Shown one piece after another: positions 18,315-25,972 of a DNA stretch of 64,000 bases; the stretch's first letter is position 1, and the number at the start of each line of letters is the position of its first letter. Position numbers and translations under genes: made by a program. Source of the stretch: Chthoniobacterales bacterium (GTDB taxonomy: Bacteria; Verrucomicrobiota; Verrucomicrobiia; Chthoniobacterales; DASVRZ01); NCBI GenBank assembly GCA_039930045.1, contig JBDSQB010000016.1:1-64000 (forward strand), given 5' to 3'. The notes under the pieces were generated by a model, which ran no database searches, was not told the origin of the DNA, and was given only the letters and a program-made list of their open reading frames with translations.

Positions 18315-19319
18315 GTGACCACTTCTTCTCAAAAAACAGCGATCATTGCTGCGTCGGTGTTGTCGGTGCTCGGGTTTTTTCAACTGGTCGTCGTGGTTAT
18401 CGTTCTGGTCCGCCATCCCAATGGAACTCCGATCGCAACGGCAGTTCGCCCAGATTCGACTTTAACTCCGGTCGCTCCGACAGCTTCGGCGACAGCCAGG
18501 AAAACTCCGGTGCCTGCAGACGCGGCCAACATCGGTCCTGATAACACGCCCGATCTGCCAGAGGCGGCGGTGGCTCCGTCGGAGGTCGATATTTTGGTCA
18601 AGCGCGCGACCGACATTCGGGCGAAGGGCGACATGACCGGCACGCTCGCCAGCCTGCGCGATGCGCAGAAGTTGTATCCCGATAATCCGAAAATCGTCGC
18701 CGAGTTTGCCACGACTTACGAGCAAATGGGCCTCGTGGACAAGGCGCTCGCCCAGTGGAAGCGCGTGGCGGATTTCGGCGACAAAGCGGGGGATCTCTAT
18801 GGTGTCGCCGCCGAAAAAGTGCACGCCGGACTGTCTCCGAAAGAGCCGCTCTCCGGGCGCGACGAGGAGGGATTGCAACTCGGCTCGACTCTGGGTTTTA
18901 CGGATGTGCAGAAGAATTACGAAAGCTCGGGCGATGCCGAAAAGGTGAGCCTGCGCATGGGGATCAAGGCCCGCTCGGGTGCGGCGATCACGGCGTCGGA
19001 TGTGAATATTCAGGCGATGTTTTACGATTTGGTGGACAACAAGGACGTGCAGCCGACCGATCCGCACGCGACTCGTGTGACATCGGAATGGCTGACGGTG
19101 CCCGCCGATTGGAAAGAGGACGGCGTGGAGGTGCTGAAGGTGCGTTATGAGCAAAAACCTCCCGCGTCCGGCGAGAAACCTGCTGTGGAAAGAAAATATC
19201 TCGGCTATATCATCCGGGTTTACTATGAAAATGAATTGCAGGATGTGATGGCGGACCCGGTCCGTCTCCTCCAGACTTTTCCACCCCCTGTTAGTTTGCA
19301 GAAAGAAATCCCCCAATGA
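18315..19319 (+). CDS. Single-pass membrane protein with TPR-like region, function unknown
   Basis: The GTG start at 18315 gives a short N terminus followed by one transmembrane helix (about 8-32: TAIIAASVLSVLGFFQLVVV). A Thr/Pro/Ala-rich linker and a helical TPR-like part (ASLRDAQKLYPDNPKIVAEF and MGLVDKALAQWKRVAD) follow. The C-terminal half (about 175-330) looks beta-rich and includes SLRMGIKARSGAAITASDVN. I do not recognise this domain. The stop overlaps the start of the large receiver/pseudokinase gene (ATGA at 19316), which suggests the two products work together. Confidence 0.75.
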   Translation: MTTSSQKTAIIAASVLSVLGFFQLVVVVIVLVRHPNGTPIATAVRPDSTLTPVAPTASATARKTPVPADAANIGPDNTPDLPEAAVAPSEVDILVKRATDIRAKGDMTGTLASLRDAQKLYPDNPKIVAEFATTYEQMGLVDKALAQWKRVADFGDKAGDLYGVAAEKVHAGLSPKEPLSGRDEEGLQLGSTLGFTDVQKNYESSGDAEKVSLRMGIKARSGAAITASDVNIQAMFYDLVDNKDVQPTDPHATRVTSEWLTVPADWKEDGVEVLKVRYEQKPPASGEKPAVERKYLGYIIRVYYENELQDVMADPVRLLQTFPPPVSLQKEIPQ

Positions 19320-21724
19320 AGATACTGGTCGTCGATGATGAAGAAATCATAGTGGAGTCATTGGTCGAAATCATTCGATCCTACGGAGATTTCACGGTGG
19401 AGGGTGTGTTGAGCGGTCCCGATGCGCTGGCCAAGGTGGATGAAATGGGCGGCATCGATCTGCTGATCACGGATGTGGTGATGGATCGGATGGATGGTTT
19501 TGCGCTGCGCGATGTGCTGCGAAGGATGCACCCCAAGTTGCATGTGATTTTTGTGACGGGCTATGATTTGAGCGACTACGCGGCAAACGTGGGCGAGGCG
19601 TTGATCCTGTCGAAGCCGATCCAGTCCACGGCGATTTTGCAGGAAGTCCACCGTGTATGGGAGGAGATCGAGGGATTGGGCGTGGGTTCTACGCAACCCG
19701 AGCCCTCCACGGCGGTGTTTGCCGCGCCGACGAGCACGGCGGAACTGACACCGGTGATCAAGGCGGAGCCGACGGCGGCAACCTCGACCGATCTGCGGGC
19801 GCTGGTGCAGAAGCAGGGTTTCACGGGGCAGCTCGATCAATTTCAGCTCGTGGACATTATTCAAATGTGCTGCATGAGCCGGCGCACGGGGCGTCTGCGC
19901 GTGTCGCATGGGGTGGAGAGCGGCATTATTTATCTGAGGGAAGGAAACATGACGCACTGCATCGTCGGCGATCTGCGCGGCGAGCACGGCGTGTATAAAA
20001 TCATCGGCTGGGACGTGGGGCAGTTTACCTTCGAATACGGCATGGTGCCCGAGGAGCAGACGATCATGGTGGGCTGGGAACATCTCGTGATGGAAGGCTG
20101 CCGCCGCCGCGACGAGAGCGGGGAGGGGCAGGAGATGCTCACCGAGGCCGAGCGCAGCCTGGTCGGCAAAGTTTTGGGCGATTATGAAGTCGTCCGCAAG
20201 CTGGGCGAGGGCCGCTGGGGCGAAACTTACGAGGCGATCCAGGCTTCCGTGCGCCGTCCGGTAGCGATGAAAGTCCTGCGCGCCGATCTGGCGAACGAAG
20301 GCAGCATGGTCCAGGAATTTGTGGCCGACGCCAGCACAAAGGCGAACGTGCAACATCCGTCGATCGTGTCGGTCTTCGAGGCTGGGCAATCCAATGGGCT
20401 CTATTTCTACACTCGCGAATATATCGACGGGGCGACTCTGGCAGATTATCAGGCGCAGGGAGCGGTGATCGACGACCAGACAGCGTTGAAAGTCATCCGG
20501 GTCGTGGCGGAGGCGTTGTCCTATCTCAGCCAGGGGAAAGTGCCGCGCAGCCTGCTTTCGGCGAAAAGCATTTACATCGCCAATGACGGCCGTCCGCGCC
20601 TGGCGAATCTGGCTCATGTGAGGCACGATTCCGAGGCTGTCGTGCAACGGGAAATCCAGGAGTTGTCCCGAATCGTGAGCGCTACCATGCAAGGCGCGGT
20701 CGGGGCGTCGCCCGGGATGCGGGCGATGCTGTCACGGATGCGGATCGACGGCGCGGGCGGGTTCCTTTCCTATGGCGCTCTGCTGCAAGGGGTGAAAGCA
20801 CTCGAACCCAACGTCGTCCCGGCGGAGGCCTTTAAGATGAACGAGCGCGACCGCGCCGCGATCAAGGCGGTCGAGGCCGCCAAGAAACAGCAAAAGCGCA
20901 CGATGCTCTACTCGACCATAGGGATGTTCATTCTGCTCTGGCTGGTCGCAGGGACGTTCTACGTGAAGTTCATCCGCCCGCGCTCGAAGGTGACCAACGT
21001 TCTCGTGAAAGTCCCCGCCGGGCCATTCATTTATCAGGACGGCAAGACCCTCAGCCTGCCCGATTTCTGGATCGACAAATACGAGGTGACCATCGCGCAA
21101 TACGCCGCTTTCCTGGAAGCGTTGGAGAAAAATCCCACGACGAAATACGACGCGCCGAGCCAGCCGAAAGGCAAGTCGCACACGCCGAAGGATTGGGAGC
21201 GTTTCTATGTGCAGGCGCGCAAGGCGAAGACGTTTGAGTTTGCCCCGATCAACCTCGATACCCCGATTTTTAACGTCGATTGGTACGACGCCTACGCCTT
21301 TGCCAAATGGGCCGGACGCCGTCTGCCGACCGAGCAGGAATGGGAAAAAGCCGCCCGCGGTCCAAACGGCAATCTCTACGCCTGGGGCAACACCTTCGAC
21401 ACATCGAAATTGAACTCAAGCGCCGACTACAATAGCGATCCGCGCGTCGAGGGAACCAAGGACGGCTACAATCGCTGGGCTCCGGTCGATAAACATCCCA
21501 CCGATAAGAGCGAATATGGCGCGCTCGACATGACGGGTAACGTCTCCGAATGGACCGCCTCTACGGAGCGCGTGATGGGATTCGACACGCCGGTGATTCG
21601 CGGCGGTTCCTTCCGGTTGCCCGATTACGAATTGACCAAGCGACGACTGGACCTTTTGCAGGAACAAGCGACCATGTCGGTGGGTTTCCGGACTGTCTCG
21701 GACACGCCGCCCGCCGCCAAATAG
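19316..21724 (+). CDS. Receiver-PATAN-pseudokinase-TM-FGE-like fusion protein
   Basis: An 802-residue fusion. Residues 1-122: response receiver with Asp53 (LLITDVVMD) and Lys in LSKPIQ. About 165-260: DUF4388/PATAN domain (GFTGQLDQFQLVDIIQMC, IIYLREGNMTHCIVG). About 288-500: Ser/Thr kinase fold with Gly loop GEGRWGETY and Lys319 (VAMKVL). In place of HRDLKP it has P410-R411-S412-L-L-S, and in place of DFG it has N431-L-A, so both catalytic Asp residues are missing. About 530-553: one transmembrane helix. About 562-802: FGE/SUMF1-like fold (PDFWIDKYEVT, GRRLPTEQEWEKAARG, LDMTGNVSEWTA, IRGGSF, VGFRTVSD) with no Cys, so it cannot be a formylglycine-generating oxidase. The cytoplasmic part probably senses phosphorylation and the outer part binds a ligand; this is inference. 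Confidence 0.88.
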   Translation: MKILVVDDEEIIVESLVEIIRSYGDFTVEGVLSGPDALAKVDEMGGIDLLITDVVMDRMDGFALRDVLRRMHPKLHVIFVTGYDLSDYAANVGEALILSKPIQSTAILQEVHRVWEEIEGLGVGSTQPEPSTAVFAAPTSTAELTPVIKAEPTAATSTDLRALVQKQGFTGQLDQFQLVDIIQMCCMSRRTGRLRVSHGVESGIIYLREGNMTHCIVGDLRGEHGVYKIIGWDVGQFTFEYGMVPEEQTIMVGWEHLVMEGCRRRDESGEGQEMLTEAERSLVGKVLGDYEVVRKLGEGRWGETYEAIQASVRRPVAMKVLRADLANEGSMVQEFVADASTKANVQHPSIVSVFEAGQSNGLYFYTREYIDGATLADYQAQGAVIDDQTALKVIRVVAEALSYLSQGKVPRSLLSAKSIYIANDGRPRLANLAHVRHDSEAVVQREIQELSRIVSATMQGAVGASPGMRAMLSRMRIDGAGGFLSYGALLQGVKALEPNVVPAEAFKMNERDRAAIKAVEAAKKQQKRTMLYSTIGMFILLWLVAGTFYVKFIRPRSKVTNVLVKVPAGPFIYQDGKTLSLPDFWIDKYEVTIAQYAAFLEALEKNPTTKYDAPSQPKGKSHTPKDWERFYVQARKAKTFEFAPINLDTPIFNVDWYDAYAFAKWAGRRLPTEQEWEKAARGPNGNLYAWGNTFDTSKLNSSADYNSDPRVEGTKDGYNRWAPVDKHPTDKSEYGALDMTGNVSEWTASTERVMGFDTPVIRGGSFRLPDYELTKRRLDLLQEQATMSVGFRTVSDTPPAAK

Positions 21725-21733
21725 TTTTCCCCT

Positions 21734-22585
21734 ATGTTTAATCGTCTTCTCATTCTGCTGGCAGTCGTTTGCCTCGGCCAGACCGCTAGCGGTCAGATGC
21801 AAGTCTCCCTCGAGATGACGCGCTCGCTCTACATGATGAACGAGCCCGTGCTGGCAAAAATCTCCATCACCAACCTCAGCGGACGCGACCAGAATTTCGC
21901 CGACGCGCCGGGGAAACCGTGGTTCAGCTTCGAGATTTTTGCGGGCAAGGACAGCCTGATTCCGCCGGTGAATCCCGATTATCACCTTGGCGAACTCTAC
22001 GTTCCGACGGGGAAAACCGTCACCCGCAATATCAATGTAACTCCGCTCTACGGCCTCCAGGAATACGGGCCGCACAGCATTCGCGCCGTGCTTTACGACA
22101 AGGACAAGGACCAGTATTACACCTCGGCGCGCCGGGCGTTTGAGATCACCGAGGGCCTCCTCCTCTGGAAACAAAGCGTCGGAGTTCCCGCGGAAAACAG
22201 CACGCACACTTACTCGCTGCTCACCCATCGACTGCCGGCGGAAAACCGCCTCTACGTCCGCATCATCGACGACACCGGGAGCCGGGTTGTTTCCTGTTTT
22301 TCCATCGGACGCGTCCTCTCTTTTTCGCCGCCCGAGCACGTTCTCGACAGCCAGAATAATCTCCACGTCCTGCAAATGGTCGGGCCGAAGGCGTATCTCT
22401 ACACCTCGATCACGCCCAATGGGGACATCGTTTCCCGCGACCCTTACATTGATGGCCGGTCCAATCCGCATCTCGTTCGCAATGAAAATGGCGAGGTGCG
22501 CGTGCGTGGCGGCAAGATGGAGTCGGCCGTGCCTGCGGAAAAGAAACGCAACATTCCGCGTCTCTCGGATCGTCCTCACATCTAG
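21734..22585 (+). CDS. Secreted protein of unknown function
   Basis: A 283-residue protein with a signal peptide (MFNRLLILLAVVCLGQTASG, then QMQV). The next about 130 residues look like an immunoglobulin-like beta domain (VLAKISITNLSGRDQNFADA, and TVTRNINVTPLYGL). A second region about 150-260 contains SLLTHRLPAENRLYVRIIDD and VLDSQNNLHVLQMVG. I do not recognise a family. It starts 9 bp after the pseudokinase fusion and lies just before an amidase, so it is likely part of the same envelope operon. Confidence 0.7.
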   Translation: MFNRLLILLAVVCLGQTASGQMQVSLEMTRSLYMMNEPVLAKISITNLSGRDQNFADAPGKPWFSFEIFAGKDSLIPPVNPDYHLGELYVPTGKTVTRNINVTPLYGLQEYGPHSIRAVLYDKDKDQYYTSARRAFEITEGLLLWKQSVGVPAENSTHTYSLLTHRLPAENRLYVRIIDDTGSRVVSCFSIGRVLSFSPPEHVLDSQNNLHVLQMVGPKAYLYTSITPNGDIVSRDPYIDGRSNPHLVRNENGEVRVRGGKMESAVPAEKKRNIPRLSDRPHI

Positions 22586-22683
22586 CGAGTCACAGGAAAA
22601 TAGAGGAAGTGGCGACTCCCATCTTGACCCTGCGGACATTTCCACGGATAGGAGAACGTCCTGACGGCGCGGCTGTTCGGGGC

Positions 22684-23319
22684 ATGGCCAATCTCATGAA
22701 TCGCGCACGACTCCTCACCTTCCTCGCGGGCATCCTGCTCGCCTTCGGCTGGCTGCCAAATCTACAGGCCGATTCGCTGCGCAACTTCAGCACCGTCGTC
22801 ATCGACGCGGGCCACGGCGGCCACGATCGCGGCGGCATCCCAGGCAACTACGTCACCGAGAAAACCGTCAATCTCGACGTCGCCGCGCGTCTCTCGCAGA
22901 AACTCCGCGCTGCCGGTCTGCGCACCGTCATGACCCGCTCCGACGACACTTTCATTCCGCTCAGTGGCCGGGTCGCCGCCGCCAACTATCGTTCGGGTTG
23001 CATCTTCGTCTCAGTCCACTTCAACTCCGCTCCAAACCGCGACGCGCGCGGCATCGAGACCTACTTTTATTCGTCGAAATCCTACCCGCTCGCCGCCGCC
23101 ATTCATCGCCGGGTCATCACGGTGGCCGCCGAGGACCGCCACATTCGCCAGCGCGGTTACTACGTTTTGAGAAACTGCCGGGCGCCTGCGGTGCTGGTCG
23201 AATGCGGCTTCCTCACCAACCGCGAGGACGGGCGGCTCGCCCTCAGCGCCAGCTACCGCGACCGGCTCGCCAGCGAAATCTCGCGGGGCATCCTCGCCGC
23301 CCGCCGGAGCAGTTACTAG
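22684..23319 (+). CDS. N-acetylmuramoyl-L-alanine amidase, Amidase_3 family
   Basis: A secreted zinc amidase that cuts the bond between the stem peptide and muramic acid in peptidoglycan. After a signal peptide (about residues 5-30, ending near NLQAD) the catalytic domain shows VVIDAGHGGHD (zinc His), TEKTVNLDVA (zinc Glu), SVHFNS (zinc His) and VLVECGFLTN (catalytic Glu). No cell-wall-binding repeat is present. ATG 22684 is my choice; ATG 22696 is close and an upstream GTG at 22609 would bury the signal peptide. It ends the envelope cluster that also holds a LysM protein. Confidence 0.88.
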   Translation: MANLMNRARLLTFLAGILLAFGWLPNLQADSLRNFSTVVIDAGHGGHDRGGIPGNYVTEKTVNLDVAARLSQKLRAAGLRTVMTRSDDTFIPLSGRVAAANYRSGCIFVSVHFNSAPNRDARGIETYFYSSKSYPLAAAIHRRVITVAAEDRHIRQRGYYVLRNCRAPAVLVECGFLTNREDGRLALSASYRDRLASEISRGILAARRSSY

Positions 23320-23327
23320 GCGGAGTT

Positions 23328-23347
23328 GGCATCTGAGGACAGATGCC
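23328..23347. repeat. Short palindromic element, copy 1
   Basis: GGCATCTG, loop AGGA, CAGATGCC: a perfect 8-bp hairpin followed by TTCCACGG. Related copies with the same loop and a C/T-TCCAAGG-like tail lie at 25810 and 25868, and a decayed one at 46060. Confidence 0.8.
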
Positions 23348-23418
23348 TTCCACGGCGTCTTCTAACATTTTTCACTTTTATCATCGACCACGCCCCCGCC
23401 GTTTCCTAGAAGAGCGGC

Positions 23419-23712
23419 ATGGCACTCCCCTCTGGTCAGCAACGCACGGCATTTCTGCATTACCTCATGGCGCAACAGCTTCGGCTTTCGATCTTTTGCG
23501 CGCTGACATTTCTCGTCGTCCTCCTCGGGTTGCCTCTGGCGAACTATTTTCTGCCCGACCTGATGGCGACGCGGGTTTTCGGTTTTACCCTGACTTGGTT
23601 TGTCTTGGGCATCGCATTTTTCCCGTTCGTCTGGGTCATTTCTTATTACTTCATCCGCCGCTCCCTCGCTCTCGAAGCCGAGGAAGTTTCCAAGGCGTCC
23701 AATAAAATCTAA
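23419..23712 (+). CDS. DUF485-family small membrane protein
   Basis: A 97-residue protein with two transmembrane helices (LSIFCALTFLVVLLGLPLAN and GFTLTWFVLGIAFFPFVWVI). This is the YjcH-type DUF485 protein that is usually encoded directly before acetate-type sodium:solute symporters. The gap to the symporter is 11 bp, so they should be one operon. Its role is thought to be accessory to the transporter. Confidence 0.87.
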   Translation: MALPSGQQRTAFLHYLMAQQLRLSIFCALTFLVVLLGLPLANYFLPDLMATRVFGFTLTWFVLGIAFFPFVWVISYYFIRRSLALEAEEVSKASNKI

Positions 23713-23723
23713 CTCCCCTCATC

Positions 23724-25490
23724 ATGCATTTCCCCCTGGCTGCCGCTGCGATCGATCCGTGGATCGTGGTTTTCTCTCTCGTCACCGTCGCGATCACGAT
23801 CTACATGGGCTTTCGCTCAGCGAAAACGTCCAAGACCGCCGGTGATTTCTTCGTCGCCGGACGTAGCGTTTCCGTCGGCTGGAACGCTTCCGCCATCAGC
23901 GGCGAATACCTTTCTGCGGCGAGTTTCATGGGTATCGCGGGAATGGTCATGTCCAGCGGCTACGACGCGCTTTGGTATCCGGTTTGTTACGCTTGCGGCT
24001 ATTTGTTTTTGCTCCTCTTCATCGCCGGACCGCTCCGTCGCTTCGGGGCTTACACGATTCCCGATTTCGCCGAGGGGCGTTTCGATTCGCCTCTTTTCCG
24101 CAAGATCGCCGTCGTCTTCGTGCTCTTTATCGGCTTTTTCTACACCATGCCGCAGATGAAAGGCGCGGGGACCACACTCGCCTACATCTTCCCCGGCATG
24201 CCGTATTGGGGCGGCGTCGCATTGGTTGGCGGCGTCATCACCCTCAACGTCTCCTTGGGCGGCATGAAAGGCATCACGCTCGTCCAGGCGCTGCAATACT
24301 GGATGAAACTTTTCGCCATCACAGTGCCGATCTTCGTCCTGATGTTCGTCTATGGCGGGTATAACAAAAACCTCGGAGCCAACGCTTCTGCACAAACTCC
24401 CGCAGCCATCGTCCAGAACGTCGATCGCAAGCCCCTCGTCGAAAAAGCCCCCAAGGACGAAGCCTGGATCGCCCCCTTCGGACCGCTCACCACCAAGGCC
24501 GCCAAAGCCGCGCACCTCAGTCCCGAGCAATCCCGCCCTTACTCCCTTCTCTACACTTACAGCCTCATCATCGCCTTGGTCTGCGGCACTGCCGGTCTGC
24601 CCCACATCCTCGTCCGCTTCTACACCAACCCCGACGGCGTCGCCGCCAAACGCACCACCATGTGGGTCATGATCCTCATCGGCGTCTTCTACGTATTCCC
24701 GCCCGTCTTTGGCGTCATCGGACGCAACCTCATGCCCGAGCTTTACACCGGCCTCACCGGCATCAAAGGCACCGACCAAGTCGTGCTCAAACTCCCCACT
24801 TTGATCCGGGAAAAATACGGCGTCCTCGGCTCCATCCTCAGCGGCATCACCTGCGCGGGAGCTTTCGCCGCCTTCATGAGCACCTTTAGTGGACTCCTCG
24901 TTTCCATGACTGGCGCCCTCGCTCACGACGTTTACGGGCGGATGCTGCGTCCGAATTCCACTCCCGAGCAGCGGATGAGAGCCTTCAAAGTCGCCGCCGT
25001 CCTCATCGGTGCCATCTCCGTCATCCTCGGCTGCTTCGTCGAACCCCTTGAGATTAACTTCATGGTCGGCCAGGCCTTCGCCATCGCCGCCGCCAGTTAC
25101 TTTCCACTCCTCTTCATGAGCGTCTGGTGGCGTGGAATGACCATGGCCGGAGCCGCCACCGGCATGTTGACCGGCGGTATCTGCGCCCTCATCGCCGCCG
25201 CCCTTACCAACGCCAGCAACCTCTCCCTCGACAAAGGCCCCATGGGCCACGTCTTTGCCGGATTCGCCCCCCTCAACCCCTTCTGGGCCCAGCACCCACT
25301 CCTGCGCATCCTCTGCGAGCAACCCGCCATCTGGACCGTCCCCCTCGCCATCGGATTGATGGTCATAGTCAGCAAAGCCACCGCCGCCAAAGTCCCCGGA
25401 GACGTCGAGACCAAAATGCTCGTCCTGCACGCCCCCGAAGCCCTCGGCTACCGCCAGGACTACATCGCCGAGCACACCGGCGGACATTAA
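23724..25490 (+). CDS. Sodium:solute symporter, ActP (acetate/monocarboxylate) type
   Basis: An inner-membrane Na+-coupled transporter of 588 residues with about 13 helices. It begins with a hydrophobic helix and RSAKTSKTAGDFFVAGRSVS, the conserved SSSF N-terminal signature, followed by WNASAISGEYLSAASFMGIA. A soluble insertion of about 60 residues lies near residues 215-275. The DUF485 gene directly upstream and the acs gene elsewhere in the window fit acetate uptake. The exact substrate is inference. Confidence 0.88.
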   Translation: MHFPLAAAAIDPWIVVFSLVTVAITIYMGFRSAKTSKTAGDFFVAGRSVSVGWNASAISGEYLSAASFMGIAGMVMSSGYDALWYPVCYACGYLFLLLFIAGPLRRFGAYTIPDFAEGRFDSPLFRKIAVVFVLFIGFFYTMPQMKGAGTTLAYIFPGMPYWGGVALVGGVITLNVSLGGMKGITLVQALQYWMKLFAITVPIFVLMFVYGGYNKNLGANASAQTPAAIVQNVDRKPLVEKAPKDEAWIAPFGPLTTKAAKAAHLSPEQSRPYSLLYTYSLIIALVCGTAGLPHILVRFYTNPDGVAAKRTTMWVMILIGVFYVFPPVFGVIGRNLMPELYTGLTGIKGTDQVVLKLPTLIREKYGVLGSILSGITCAGAFAAFMSTFSGLLVSMTGALAHDVYGRMLRPNSTPEQRMRAFKVAAVLIGAISVILGCFVEPLEINFMVGQAFAIAAASYFPLLFMSVWWRGMTMAGAATGMLTGGICALIAAALTNASNLSLDKGPMGHVFAGFAPLNPFWAQHPLLRILCEQPAIWTVPLAIGLMVIVSKATAAKVPGDVETKMLVLHAPEALGYRQDYIAEHTGGH

Positions 25491-25576
25491 GCGCTCCTTC
25501 GGAAGCCGGATATTGATAGCAGACTCAAGGTCGAGGCGTTTCTTGCAAAGGCGAATCGCATGCTTATCGTCTGGCC

Positions 25577-25804
25577 ATGTCACACGAAGCGCGGATTTTG
25601 TTTCAAACCCTCTTCACGGTGGGTTTTGTAGTCACCTTGCTGGCGGCGGTCTGGCTGGTGAAGAACGACCAGAAACTCTTCGGTCACAACCCCGATATTC
25701 CGGGCGATCACGCCAGCGGGCGCACTTACAACAAGACCATGGTCTGGGCAATCTGGGCGCATGTGGCGGTGCTGACCGGCGCGTTTGCGCTCTACCTGCA
25801 TTAG
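25577..25804 (+). CDS. Small two-helix membrane protein of unknown function
   Basis: A 75-residue protein with two hydrophobic helices (TLFTVGFVVTLLAAVWLV and MVWAIWAHVAVLTGAFALYL) joined by a polar loop (KNDQKLFGHNPDIPGDHASG). I do not recognise a family. It is 86 bp downstream of the ActP-type symporter on the same strand and may be part of that operon. Codon use and the open frame look like a real gene. Confidence 0.6.
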   Translation: MSHEARILFQTLFTVGFVVTLLAAVWLVKNDQKLFGHNPDIPGDHASGRTYNKTMVWAIWAHVAVLTGAFALYLH

Positions 25805-25809
25805 GCCCG

Positions 25810-25887
25810 CATCTGGGGACAGATGTCCTCCAAGGGAGCAGATGCCAGCCGCAGACCTTCCTTGGAGGGCACTTGTCCTCAAGTGCC
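25810..25887. repeat. Pair of short palindromic elements, copies 2 and 3, head to head
   Basis: Copy 2 is CATCTG-GGGA-CAGATG (25810-25825) followed by TCCTCCAAGG. Copy 3 is GGCACTTG-TCCT-CAAGTGCC (25868-25887), the reverse orientation, preceded by CCTTGGAGG. The tails CCTCCAAGG and CCTTGGAGG are inverted to each other, so the pair makes a larger symmetric element. It lies upstream of cysI. Confidence 0.8.
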
Positions 25888-25972
25888 TCGGCTCGGCTCC
25901 CCCTGCAAATGGACCGGCTGTGAATAAAAACTAGGTCATCCGCCATTTTTGAGTATTATTAACGCCCATTTT

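Noticed and set aside
20173-20900. Active Ser/Thr protein kinase
   Set aside because: The fold is there, but the HRD and DFG Asp residues are replaced, so I call it a pseudokinase.
21000-21724. Sulfatase-activating formylglycine-generating enzyme
   Set aside because: The catalytic Cys residues are missing; only the fold is present.
23817-25583. Long minus-strand ORF opposite the symporter
   Set aside because: A shadow of the real symporter gene; its translation is full of Asp/Gly/His runs and fits no family.
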